Shown one piece after another: positions 18,723 to 26,717 of a DNA stretch of 64,000 nucleotides. A program made the translations under genes and the position numbers. Origin of the DNA: Corynebacterium tapiri (GTDB taxonomy: Bacteria > Actinomycetota > Actinomycetes > Mycobacteriales > Mycobacteriaceae); NCBI RefSeq assembly GCF_006334925.1, contig NZ_VDHJ01000011.1, forward strand, positions 57,019-121,018, written 5' to 3'. Numbering within the stretch: the stretch's first letter is position 1; each line of letters starts with the position of its first letter. Under the pieces are notes generated by a model. That model searched no databases. It was not told where the DNA came from and worked only from the letters and a program-made list of their open reading frames with translations.

Positions 18723-20167
18723 TACTGGGCCTTCTTCAGGCTGTCCAGGAATGCTTGCGCCCACAGATCCACGTCGTGCTCGATGACCTGTGCGTGCATG
18801 GCGCGCATCCGCTCAGCTGTGACCTCCGGGGTGCGCTTAAGCCCCTGCACCGCCTGCACGATCGCCTGCTTGGCCGACTCCATATCAAACGGGTTGCACA
18901 GATACGCCTGATTCAGCTCAGCGGCGGCACCGGCGAACTCGGACAACACCATCGCACCCGAACCATCGCCGTGGGTGGCCACATATTCTTTGGCCACCAG
19001 GTTCATGCCGTCCTTAAACGGCGTGACCACCATGACGTCGGCGGCCGCGTAGTAGGCCTGCAGCTCCGGTTTGGGCAGCGACTGATGTAGGTAGTGCACG
19101 ACCGGGTGCCCCAGCGTGGCAAACCGCCCGTTAATGCGCCCAACAGCCTCCTCCACGGCCGAGCGGGTGCGCTGGTAGTGCTCGATGCGCTCGCGCGAGG
19201 GCGTAGCAATCTGCACGAAGGTGACGTCTTCGGGAGCAAGGGCGCCGTCGGCAAGCAACTCCTCCAGAGCGTTGAGGCGCTGCAGGATGCCCTTGGTGTA
19301 GTCGAGGCGGTCGACTCCCAGCAGCAGCGTGGTGTCGGCACCGAGCTGTTCGCGAAGCTTTGCGACGTGCGCCTTATCCACCTCCACCAGGTCCGTGGGA
19401 TCAATCGAAATGGGGTAGGCCGCAACGCCCACCGAGCGACCATCGCTAGAGGTGACGTGGGCGGTGATCTCACGAACGCTGGCGTGGCCGGTGACCTCGA
19501 AGGAATCAGGCAGACCAGTGTGCCCACCTGAAACACCGGAGACGCTGCGTACGAGCTGCAGGAAGTTATCCGCGTTGGCCTTGAGATGGAAACCGATGAC
19601 GTCGGCGCCCAGCAACCCGCGCACGATCTCCTCGCGCCAGGGCAACTGGCGGAACAAATCCGGGGAGGGGAAGGGGATGTGCAGGAAGAAGCCGATGGTC
19701 AAGTCCGGACGCATCTGGCGCAGGATGCCGGGGACGAGCTGGAGCTGGTAGTCCTGCACCCAGACGGTTGCTCCGTGCGCGGCGACACGGTCGACCTCTA
19801 CGGCAAAGCGGTGGTTAACGTCGCGGTACGCCTGCCACCAGGAACGGCTGTACGTCGGGGTGACGATGAGGTCGTGGTAGAGCGGCCACAGCGTGGCGTT
19901 GGAGAATCCCTCGTAGAAGCGCTCGAAGTCGTCGCTCGTGAGCGAGACGGGGTGGAGCAGCACTCCGTCGTCAGTGCGGAAGGGCTCGGGGGCGGCGTCG
20001 GCCACCCCTGGCCAGCCGACCCAGCAGCCCTGGTGAGCGGACAGCACCGGCGTGAGGGCGGTAACCAAACCGCCGGGGGAGGCGATCCACTTTTCCGTGC
20101 CGTCGTCGGCGGTGGTGAGGTCTACCGGCAACCGGTTGGCTACGACGACAAAATCATTCCCGCTCAC
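18722..20167 (-). CDS. otsA: Trehalose-6-phosphate synthase
   Basis: Makes trehalose-6-phosphate from a nucleoside-diphosphate glucose and glucose-6-phosphate, feeding OtsB. The 481-residue GT20 glycosyltransferase shows VVANRLPVDL, the GGLVTALTP loop (about 31-39), WVQDYQLQLVP, GFFLHIPFPSPDLFR, GVDRLDYTKG and the nucleotide-site DGMNLVAKEY. GTG start with AAGGAG nine bases upstream. Trehalose is also the carrier of mycolates in this group, so the operon serves stress tolerance and envelope synthesis. Confidence 0.95.
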   Translation of the reverse strand: MSGNDFVVVANRLPVDLTTADDGTEKWIASPGGLVTALTPVLSAHQGCWVGWPGVADAAPEPFRTDDGVLLHPVSLTSDDFERFYEGFSNATLWPLYHDLIVTPTYSRSWWQAYRDVNHRFAVEVDRVAAHGATVWVQDYQLQLVPGILRQMRPDLTIGFFLHIPFPSPDLFRQLPWREEIVRGLLGADVIGFHLKANADNFLQLVRSVSGVSGGHTGLPDSFEVTGHASVREITAHVTSSDGRSVGVAAYPISIDPTDLVEVDKAHVAKLREQLGADTTLLLGVDRLDYTKGILQRLNALEELLADGALAPEDVTFVQIATPSRERIEHYQRTRSAVEEAVGRINGRFATLGHPVVHYLHQSLPKPELQAYYAAADVMVVTPFKDGMNLVAKEYVATHGDGSGAMVLSEFAGAAAELNQAYLCNPFDMESAKQAIVQAVQGLKRTPEVTAERMRAMHAQVIEHDVDLWAQAFLDSLKKAQ

Positions 20168-20179
20168 GCCAGCTCCTTG

Positions 20180-20548
20180 TTATTCGCTGTCAGCGCTCTT
20201 TTTGGTGGTCTTCTTGGCGGCCTTCTTGGTCGTCTTCTTCGTCGACTTCTTCGTGGCCTTCTTGGTCGTTTTCTTCGTGGTCTTCTTGGCGGCCTTGGTC
20301 GCCTTCTTGGTGGTCTTCTTTGTCGACTTCTTGGCCGGAGCCTCAGCCTGCTCGGCGGCGATCTCTTCAGCCACCTTCTTGTGGATCAGACCGGTGGGCT
20401 CAACGCCCAGCATGCACATCAGCGTGACGGCGTCGAAGTAGTCTTCGGCGTACGTGGATACGATGCGGCGAGCGTTGCTGGCGGTCTCCGACTCGATGGC
20501 CTCGATCTCTTCGGCGCTCGGGCGGGTGTCATGGACCTTCGGCGGCAC
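20180..20548 (-). CDS. Small protein with histone H1-like Lys/Thr/Ala tail
   Basis: A 122-residue protein. Residues 1 to about 70 form an acidic-to-neutral helical region without a family I recognise (SNARRIVSTYAEDYFDAVTLMCMLGVEP). Residues about 72-118 consist almost wholly of KKxTKK-like repeats, as in bacterial histone H1-like proteins and the tails of mycobacterial HupB. DNA or RNA binding is the natural inference. The GTG start is preceded by AGGAG. It sits 12 bases upstream of otsA in the same direction and behind thrE. Confidence 0.7.
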   Translation of the reverse strand: MPPKVHDTRPSAEEIEAIESETASNARRIVSTYAEDYFDAVTLMCMLGVEPTGLIHKKVAEEIAAEQAEAPAKKSTKKTTKKATKAAKKTTKKTTKKATKKSTKKTTKKAAKKTTKKSADSE

Positions 20549-20604
20549 GTAAAACTCCTGATCGTGTGCGGTCTGGATGTAGCAGATAGTTCATTCTACG
20601 CTAT

Positions 20605-22107
20605 TTAGCGCGGTCGCTTGGGCATGCGCCCGCGCGTGGAACCGGCACGCTGCGCGCGGGCGAGTGCTTGGAAGGAGAAGCGGCGCGCGCGTCGTAAAGC
20701 GGCATAGGGTTTGAACTTTTGCGGGCGACGGATGCGACGAGCTGTCCACTCGCCGAGGACCACTCCGGCAGCCAGCGATCCGCCAATGGCGAGTGCCAAA
20801 AAGAGGTTGGTAAAGCCCAGCAGCGTCTGCTCGGTGACCAGGGCGTACATCGAGCGGTAGAGCATGAGGCCCGGTAGCAACGGCGTGATGCCCGAGATCG
20901 CCGTAATCAGCGGCGGGATGAGGAAGCGGCGTGCCAATAGGCCACCGGCCAGACCCACCACGGCTGCCGATGCCGCGGAGGCGGTGACCACACCGACGCC
21001 CAGGGGAAAGAACACGAAGTAGTACACCGAAGCGCCCAGGATTCCCGCGGCAGCGGAAACCCACACGGCCATGCGTTCGCCGTAACAGCCAATGGCAAAG
21101 CCGGCACAAATTACCGCCGAGGCCAGCACCATGACCACGCGGGAGGTGAAGTTGGGTGGACTTGTCGCCTCCATGGGTGGAAGGACGATGCCGGCAAATC
21201 CCGCTGCTTTTAGCCCGAGGGCGACGCCTGCCACCACTCCGGCGGTCATGAGGAGGGTGTCAAAGAACCGGGCGGAGCCGGTCACCGCGGCACCCGTCAT
21301 CCCGTCCTGCAGCGACTGCACCAGGGACAAACCGGCCAGCAGCACGATGATGCAGGAGGCAATGATCTGGCTGGGTTTGATCTGCCACCCTGCCATTTGT
21401 GCAAGTTCATAAATGATCGCCGCGGGCAGTGTGGCTACCACTCCGCCGAAGATCTGCAGGAAGAAGTCGGGCATTCCGCGCCGGGCCAGCACCTCGTTCA
21501 TGACGATGATCACCAGCGACGTGATAAACGCGACCGCGGCGACGAACAGGCCACCACCCAGCAGGATCGCGACGGAGCCACCCAAGAGGGCCCAGCCCCA
21601 CATGGCCGTTTTGAAGCCATAGTCACGCGGGCGCGCCTCAATCTCATCGAGCACGCGCTCGGCAACCGCCGGGGTGGTTGCACCAGCCTGGATCGAGCGG
21701 ATCAGGCGGTCGACCTCGGCGAGCTTGGAAAAGTCGGTCTCGAACTTTCGGGAGACGCGGAAAATCTGCACCGGGGTGCGCTCGTCATTGCCGATGGTGG
21801 TCGCGATCGTGATGGTGTTGAACGTGATAGCGATGTGGCAGTACCACAGACCGTACGCAGCGGTCACCGCGCGAATCTGGGCGCGGACGTCCTGGTTTCC
21901 CGTGCCCGAGGACAACAGGATGTCTCCTACACGCGCACCGATCTCCATGATTCCGGCCACCTGCTTGGGGTCCTGCAGGTCGATCGGCGCCAGGGGAGAG
22001 GGCGGCGGAGCAGCACGGGCGGTATCGACTGTTGCGAGTCGGCCGGAGCCGGGAAGAAGCGCACTGAGGCGCTGAAAAACGGACACGGGCGGGCCACCAC
22101 CGTTCAC
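20605..22107 (-). CDS. thrE: Threonine/serine exporter
   Basis: A 500-residue ThrE-family protein that exports L-threonine and L-serine using the proton gradient. The N-terminal soluble domain has VDTARAAPPPSPLAPIDL, VGDILLSSGTGN and SKLAEVDRLIRSIQAGAT; about ten hydrophobic segments follow, with IKPSQIIASCIIVLLAGLSLVQS and ARRFLIPPLITAISGITPLLPG, all close to the C. glutamicum prototype. A GTG at 22107 gives the longest form; GTG at 22086 is equally plausible. Confidence 0.95.
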   Translation of the reverse strand: MNGGGPPVSVFQRLSALLPGSGRLATVDTARAAPPPSPLAPIDLQDPKQVAGIMEIGARVGDILLSSGTGNQDVRAQIRAVTAAYGLWYCHIAITFNTITIATTIGNDERTPVQIFRVSRKFETDFSKLAEVDRLIRSIQAGATTPAVAERVLDEIEARPRDYGFKTAMWGWALLGGSVAILLGGGLFVAAVAFITSLVIIVMNEVLARRGMPDFFLQIFGGVVATLPAAIIYELAQMAGWQIKPSQIIASCIIVLLAGLSLVQSLQDGMTGAAVTGSARFFDTLLMTAGVVAGVALGLKAAGFAGIVLPPMEATSPPNFTSRVVMVLASAVICAGFAIGCYGERMAVWVSAAAGILGASVYYFVFFPLGVGVVTASAASAAVVGLAGGLLARRFLIPPLITAISGITPLLPGLMLYRSMYALVTEQTLLGFTNLFLALAIGGSLAAGVVLGEWTARRIRRPQKFKPYAALRRARRFSFQALARAQRAGSTRGRMPKRPR

Positions 22108-22224
22108 CTAGGACCACAAATAAAACTGCTGTGAACTCTAGTTGGTTGGGCAAGTGTGGGTTTCACTCGCGCGTCGGTTACACTCTCATCTCAGCCGAGA
22201 ATGCTGCAATCGCTTCTCGACGAT

Positions 22225-22300
22225 GCTGGAGTGGCGCAATTGGTAGCGCAACGGTCTTGTAAACCGTAGGTTGTGGGTTCAAGTCCCATCTCCAGCTCCA
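22225..22300 (+). tRNA. tRNA-Thr (anticodon TGT)
   Basis: Complete 76-base cloverleaf: acceptor stem GCTGGAG / CTCCAGC (22290-22296), anticodon stem ACGGT / ACCGT with loop CTTGTAA (22256-22262), anticodon TGT at 22258-22260, T-loop GGTTCAAGT, and an encoded CCA at 22298-22300. Confidence 0.97.
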
Positions 22301-22480
22301 AAACCCCAGGTTAAACGCTTGGGGAATGTTTCGCCCTTAGGGGATTGGGGGTAAAGCCTCCAAAAAACCGCCTAAAAAGCGGCACTCTTTATCAGGCGGC
22401 CGGCCTAGCGCACGGAAGTCACCCGTCCACCCTCAGGCGTTTAAAACCGCTTAAACAGCGAATCTGACCAGGCGTTTTGC

Positions 22481-22840
22481 CTAAAACCCAACGGCTGCGC
22501 GCACCTCAGGGGATACGTCGTTTACATCCGCGACCTTGAGGATCAGGTCAGGCGGGCCGAAGCGCTTCAGGAACATCTCACGCGCCTGGTCAATGGGGAC
22601 GTCACGATCAGCGCAGTTGCAGATGAAGTCCTGCATCTGATCACTCAAATCAGCTGCGTCGACGTCAATCAGAAACTTCGACGTCGCGGAAAAGATCTTT
22701 TCCCCGTCAAACTTCACCACTGCGACTTTGTCTCCAACGGAGTAGACCCAAGCAGTGCCCTCGGCACGATCCTCGCGCCACACCGCATAATGCTTAGACG
22801 GCAACATCTCAAGCCCCATTGGCTTGTACCTTCCAGGCAT
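22481..22840 (-). CDS. Orphan hypothetical protein next to tRNA-Thr
   Basis: A 119-residue soluble protein that I do not recognise. It has no signal peptide or membrane segment. A beta-rich first half (YAVWREDRAEGTAWVYSVGDKVAVVKF) is followed by an acidic helical half ending DVSPEVRAAVGF. The ATG at 22840 has GGAGGTG 12 bases upstream; an in-frame TTG at 22849 is the alternative. It is isolated, flanked by 180 and 254 bases without genes, and its surroundings are A+T-richer than the rest, so it may be acquired. Confidence 0.6.
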   Translation of the reverse strand: MPGRYKPMGLEMLPSKHYAVWREDRAEGTAWVYSVGDKVAVVKFDGEKIFSATSKFLIDVDAADLSDQMQDFICNCADRDVPIDQAREMFLKRFGPPDLILKVADVNDVSPEVRAAVGF

Positions 22841-23031
22841 CTTGACCAATCACCTCCATACACAGGTTCATAAGATCGACTGCTCTAGGTTCGCGACAAT
22901 TTCAAATTTGCGCGCTCAACCAGCACAAATCTTAGTGACTGCAGAAGTTCCCACAGCGAACAACGCCAAACCGATGTTGATAAAGAGTCATGACGTGGGG
23001 CTAACCGGTTCAGGCCGAGCTCCACAACGCT

Positions 23032-23067
23032 AAACGCCCCGTACCAGCCGGCAGGTACGGGGCGTTT
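23032..23067. terminator. Strong hairpin terminator
   Basis: A perfect 14-bp stem (AAACGCCCCGTACC, eight-base loop, GGTACGGGGCGTTT). It lies 28 bases after the stop of the small gene at 23095-23388 on the minus strand and would end its transcript. Confidence 0.85.
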
Positions 23068-23094
23068 GGTTATGTATGCGAGGAGAAAAGCGGA

Positions 23095-23388
23095 TTACTT
23101 CTCAGCAGCCTCGGTTGCGGTCGTTGCAGTGGTGGCTGCCTCGGTGGTCTCAGCCGCGTCGGAAGCGGAGGAGAGGTCAGCGGAGGTAGCGGAGTCGGCA
23201 GTGGTCGCAGCGTCAGAGGCGGTTGCGGCGTCAGATGCCGAGGAGGAGTCAGCAGCGGAGGAACCCAGGTCCAGTACGTCGCCCAGGGTGCCGAAGATGG
23301 ACTTGACCAGGCCAGTCCAGTTGTTGTCGATGGCGGCGGTGACGATGCCGCTGACGTTCTCTCCGAGGCCAGAAACGAGATCAGACAT
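23095..23388 (-). CDS. Small Ala/Ser/Thr-rich protein, possible mycomembrane protein
   Basis: A 97-residue protein without a signal peptide. Residues 1 to about 42 can form an amphipathic helix (MSDLVSGLGENVSGIVTAAI, then WTGLVKSIFGTLGDVLDLG). The remaining half is an acidic Ala/Ser/Thr/Asp repeat region (SASDAAT units). PorA/PorH-type mycomembrane proteins of corynebacteria are likewise tiny, amphipathic and lack signal peptides, but I see no specific match to them. The good GGAAGG ribosome site, leader hairpin and strong terminator suggest a highly expressed single-gene transcript. Confidence 0.6.
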   Translation of the reverse strand: MSDLVSGLGENVSGIVTAAIDNNWTGLVKSIFGTLGDVLDLGSSAADSSSASDAATASDAATTADSATSADLSSASDAAETTEAATTATTATEAAEK

Positions 23389-23418
23389 GATGTTTACCTT
23401 CCGGTCGATGAAGTGTGA

Positions 23419-23450
23419 ATCGCTTCGAATTTCTTGTTCTTCGAGGCGAT
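23419..23450 (-). promoter_or_regulatory. Leader hairpin of the small Ala/Ser/Thr-rich gene
   Basis: ATCGCCTCGAA and TTCGAAGCGAT (minus-strand reading) are complementary with one wobble pair across a ten-base loop. It lies about 30 bases upstream of the ATG at 23388, outside the ribosome site GGAAGG. It may stabilise the mRNA or regulate it. Confidence 0.55.
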
Positions 23451-23487
23451 GACTTCACTCTGGCATCCGGTCACCGGGCGGCGCTAT

Positions 23488-24798
23488 CTACTTTTGGACC
23501 CTGATTGTGTGATCCACCTGAGATGCACTTTGCGCCCTCGTTGGATCTGCGACAAAAGCCAACACAACCGCGCCTGCTGCCAAAATTATCCCGATTCCAA
23601 TTACTCCATAGCGGTCACTCCCACCACCCAGGGAAACCATTGCGCTAAACGCCAAGGGCGCTAGCCAGCTGACTGCCCGCCCGGTGGTGGTGTAGAACCC
23701 GAACATCTGGCCGCTGCGCTCTGCCGGGGCGATGCGGGCCAATAGCGACCGGGACGAAGATTGGGCGGGACCCACAAAGACGCACAGCAAAAGGCCCAGG
23801 ATCCAGAAGGCCACCGGTCCATCGACCGCGAAGAGGAGCCCGGCACATGCGATGAGCGCCAGCAAAGAGGCCATGATGACGGATTTGGGGCCGAATCGGT
23901 CGTCGACAAGCCCTCCCAGCAGCGCACCAACGGCGGCGGTGATGTTGGCGGCGATGCCGAATATGAGCACGTCAGCGGGTTTTAATCCGTACACGCTGAC
24001 GCCGAGGATCGCGCCGTAGGTAAATACTCCGGCGAGGCCGTCACGGAAGATGGCAGACGCGATGAGGAAGCGGACTGCGTTGCGGTCCAGGTGCCACAAC
24101 TGCTTGAGTTCGCTCCAGAGTCGCCGGTAAGAATCCGCGATGCTGCCGGGATGCGTGGACGCCGGCGTGGACTCGGGGACGAACAGCAATAGCGGGATTG
24201 AGGAGAGCCCGAACCAGGCTGCAGCCACGACCGCGACCACGCGGATATTCAACCCATTTTCCGTGGGAATGCCCAGCACGCCGCCGTCGCCCGAAATGAA
24301 GAATACGTAGCACAGCAGTAGGAGAACTATCCCGCCTACGTATCCCATGGCCCAGCCGAAACCGGAAACTCGACCGACCGTTTTAGGCGTTGAAATCTGG
24401 CTCAATTGGGCGAAGTAATTCACCTCGGCGCATTCAAAAGTTACTGAGGCTAAAGAAAGGAGAAATAGACCCAGCCAGAAATACTGCGGGCCGGTATTGC
24501 TGACCAAAAACAGTGCCGCCATCAGGGCGACGGTGATCCACGTCCATACGCCCACCGCTCGTTTACGGCGACCGTGCAGATCGCTTCTCTGCCCCATCAT
24601 CGGGGTTATCAGGGCCACGGCGATGCCTCCGAGCGCCAGCGCGAAGGAAAGCCACTGGGCGGGGGTGAAGGCGCTGTGGATCTGCGTACCTACGGACTCC
24701 ACGAGGTACACGGAGAAGATGAAGGTGATCAGCACGGCGTTGAACGCGGCGGAGCCGAAGTCCCACACCGCCCATGACACGACGGCGCGGTTTCTCAT
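23488..24798 (-). CDS. Major facilitator transporter, UMF1 / Atg22-like family
   Basis: A 436-residue protein with about 12 hydrophobic segments. The start MRNRAVVSWAVWDFGSAAFNAVLITFIFSVYL and GQRSDLHGRRKRAVG in the first cytoplasmic loop are typical of the UMF1 (Atg22-like) branch of MFS proteins; the substrate is unknown. TAAAGT lies eight bases before the ATG at 24798, so I take that leaderless start and not a longer frame that runs back to 24963. The neighbours give no hint of substrate. Confidence 0.82.
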   Translation of the reverse strand: MRNRAVVSWAVWDFGSAAFNAVLITFIFSVYLVESVGTQIHSAFTPAQWLSFALALGGIAVALITPMMGQRSDLHGRRKRAVGVWTWITVALMAALFLVSNTGPQYFWLGLFLLSLASVTFECAEVNYFAQLSQISTPKTVGRVSGFGWAMGYVGGIVLLLLCYVFFISGDGGVLGIPTENGLNIRVVAVVAAAWFGLSSIPLLLFVPESTPASTHPGSIADSYRRLWSELKQLWHLDRNAVRFLIASAIFRDGLAGVFTYGAILGVSVYGLKPADVLIFGIAANITAAVGALLGGLVDDRFGPKSVIMASLLALIACAGLLFAVDGPVAFWILGLLLCVFVGPAQSSSRSLLARIAPAERSGQMFGFYTTTGRAVSWLAPLAFSAMVSLGGGSDRYGVIGIGIILAAGAVVLAFVADPTRAQSASQVDHTIRVQK

Positions 24799-24806
24799 GG
24801 GCACCA

Positions 24807-24812
24807 ACTTTA
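24807..24812 (-). promoter_or_regulatory. Leaderless -10 (TAAAGT) of the UMF1-type transporter gene
   Basis: TAAAGT on the minus strand, eight bases, then ATG at 24798. No ribosome site. Confidence 0.5.
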
Positions 24813-24901
24813 GCGTCTGACCAGCAATCTGGCGTGACGCCGAGGAAAAGAGAACACTGGGGGACTGCATTATCCGCGAATTTTTTCTCAGGACGGTAGC
24901 T

Positions 24902-26665
24902 ATGGCTAGAAATTTTGCCCAGCAACTGGTGGAGACCCTCGAAAAGCAGGGGGTCAAGCGCATTTATGGCTTGGTGGGAGATAGCTTGAACCCCATCTCG
25001 GATGCGGTGCGCAAGTCCTCCATCGAGTGGATCCACGTACGTAACGAGGAGGCCGCTGCCTTCGCCGCGGGTGCCGACTCCCTGACCACCGGCGATCTCG
25101 CCGTGTGTGCCGGATCGTGCGGCCCGGGAAACACCCACCTGATCCAGGGGCTTTACGACGCCCACCGCAACGGCGCCAAGGTGTTGGCTATCGCCAGCCA
25201 CATCCCCAGCCTGCAGATCGGCACCTCCTTCTTCCAGGAGACGCACCCGGAGTACATCTTCCAGGAGTGCTCGGGTTACTGCGAGGTCGCACACTCCGCT
25301 GACCAGGGCGCTCGCATTCTGCACAATGCCCTGCAGTCGACGATGGCCGGAAACGGCGTGTCCGTGATCGTGGTCCCCGGTGATGTTTCGGGCCTGGAAG
25401 CTGCAGATGACACCTTCACCGATTCGGTGATCGCTCAGGGCCGGCCAGTGGTCTACCCGGACGCTCGCGAGGCTGCTCGCCTGGTTGACGCGATCAACGA
25501 GGCCAAGACCGTCACCCTCTTCTGCGGTGCCGGCGTGGCCAACGCGCGCGAGCAGGTCTTCGCGCTGGCCGAGAAGATCAAGTCGCCGATTGGCCATGCC
25601 TTTGGCGGCAAGCGCTTCATCCAGTACGACAACCCCTACGACGTGGGCATGTCCGGTCTGCTCGGTTACGGTGCCTGCACCGAGGCCATGCACGATGCGG
25701 ATCTGCTCATCCTGCTGGGCACGGACTTCCCGTACCAGGATTGGCTGCCGTCCAAGAACGTCGCGCAGATCGACGTCGATGGCTCCCACATCGGTCGCCG
25801 CACCACGGTGAAGTACCCCGTCGTGGGCGACGTTGCCGCCACATTGGACAACATCCTGCCGCACATTGAGGAAAAGACCGACCGTTCCTTCCTGGACAAG
25901 AAGCTGCGCGAGCACGCCGATGCCCTGGAGAACGTGGTGGAGGCCTACACGCGTAAGGCCGATGAGCTCAAGCCCATCCACCCGGAGTACGTGGCTTCTC
26001 TGGTGGACGAGCTGGCCAGCGACGACGCGATCTTCACCGTGGATACTGGTATGTGCAATGTCTGGGCGGCGCGTTACATCACGCCGAACGGCAAGCGCAT
26101 GGACATCGGTTCCTACAAGCACGGCACCATGGCCAATGCGATTCCGCAGGCCATCGGTGCGCAGGCTGCCAACCCCGACCGTCAGGTGGTGACGTTCTCT
26201 GGTGATGGTGGAACGGGCATGCTGCTGGGAGAGTTGCTGACCGTAAAGCTGCACCAGTTGCCGATCAAGATGGTGGTGTTCAACAACTCCACCCTGGGCA
26301 TGGTCAAGCTCGAGATGCTGGTGGCCGGCCTGCCACACTTCGGCACCGACCACGAGGGCGTGAACTTCGCGCAGATCGCCGAGGCAATCGGGATCAAGTC
26401 CTTCCGCGTGGAGGATCCGGCGCAGCTGCGCGACACCTTGGCGCGTGCCATGGCGCACCCCGGCCCGGTGCTTATCGACGTCGTCACCGACCCCGATGCC
26501 CTGTCTATCCCGCCGAACATCACGTGGGACATGATGATGGGCTTCTCGCGCGCAGCGGCCAAGACCGTCTTTGGTGGTGGCGTGGGAGCGATGATCGACC
26601 TGGCTCGCTCGAACCTGCGTCACATTGGAGCAGCGGCAACCATCGAAAAGAACAATTTGCTGTGA
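24902..26665 (+). CDS. pqo: Pyruvate dehydrogenase (quinone) / pyruvate oxidase
   Basis: A peripheral membrane flavoenzyme that converts pyruvate to acetate and CO2 and passes electrons to menaquinone. The 587-residue thiamine-diphosphate enzyme starts ARNFAQQLVETLEKQGVKRIYGLVGDSLNP. It has the catalytic Glu in IHVRNEEAAAFAAG (about 48-51), the GPGNTHLIQGLYDA region, and the ThDP-binding GDGG...NN motif (FSGDGGTGMLL ... VVFNNSTLGM). The C-terminus (RSNLRHIG) is where E. coli PoxB binds lipid. AGGA precedes the ATG. The neighbouring actA gene product could handle the acetate formed. Confidence 0.93.
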   Translation: MARNFAQQLVETLEKQGVKRIYGLVGDSLNPISDAVRKSSIEWIHVRNEEAAAFAAGADSLTTGDLAVCAGSCGPGNTHLIQGLYDAHRNGAKVLAIASHIPSLQIGTSFFQETHPEYIFQECSGYCEVAHSADQGARILHNALQSTMAGNGVSVIVVPGDVSGLEAADDTFTDSVIAQGRPVVYPDAREAARLVDAINEAKTVTLFCGAGVANAREQVFALAEKIKSPIGHAFGGKRFIQYDNPYDVGMSGLLGYGACTEAMHDADLLILLGTDFPYQDWLPSKNVAQIDVDGSHIGRRTTVKYPVVGDVAATLDNILPHIEEKTDRSFLDKKLREHADALENVVEAYTRKADELKPIHPEYVASLVDELASDDAIFTVDTGMCNVWAARYITPNGKRMDIGSYKHGTMANAIPQAIGAQAANPDRQVVTFSGDGGTGMLLGELLTVKLHQLPIKMVVFNNSTLGMVKLEMLVAGLPHFGTDHEGVNFAQIAEAIGIKSFRVEDPAQLRDTLARAMAHPGPVLIDVVTDPDALSIPPNITWDMMMGFSRAAAKTVFGGGVGAMIDLARSNLRHIGAAATIEKNNLL

Positions 26666-26703
26666 AAACCATAAGATTTCGTGCGCAAATCGATTAGCCG
26701 TAC

Positions 26704-26709
26704 TAGTGT
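26704..26709 (+). promoter_or_regulatory. Leaderless -10 (TAGTGT) of the lipoprotein gene
   Basis: TAGTGT, eight bases, then ATG at 26718. No ribosome site. Confidence 0.45.
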
Positions 26710-26717
26710 CCGGTTTT

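Noticed and set aside
20200..20335. Repetitive tract considered as a CRISPR or satellite array
   Set aside because: The repeats are short, contiguous and in frame within a coding gene (Lys/Thr tail), with no spacers.
22281..22300. Search for a duplicated tRNA-Thr 3' end as an attachment site
   Set aside because: No second copy of the tRNA 3' segment was found downstream to 24.9 kb, so no integrated element can be claimed.
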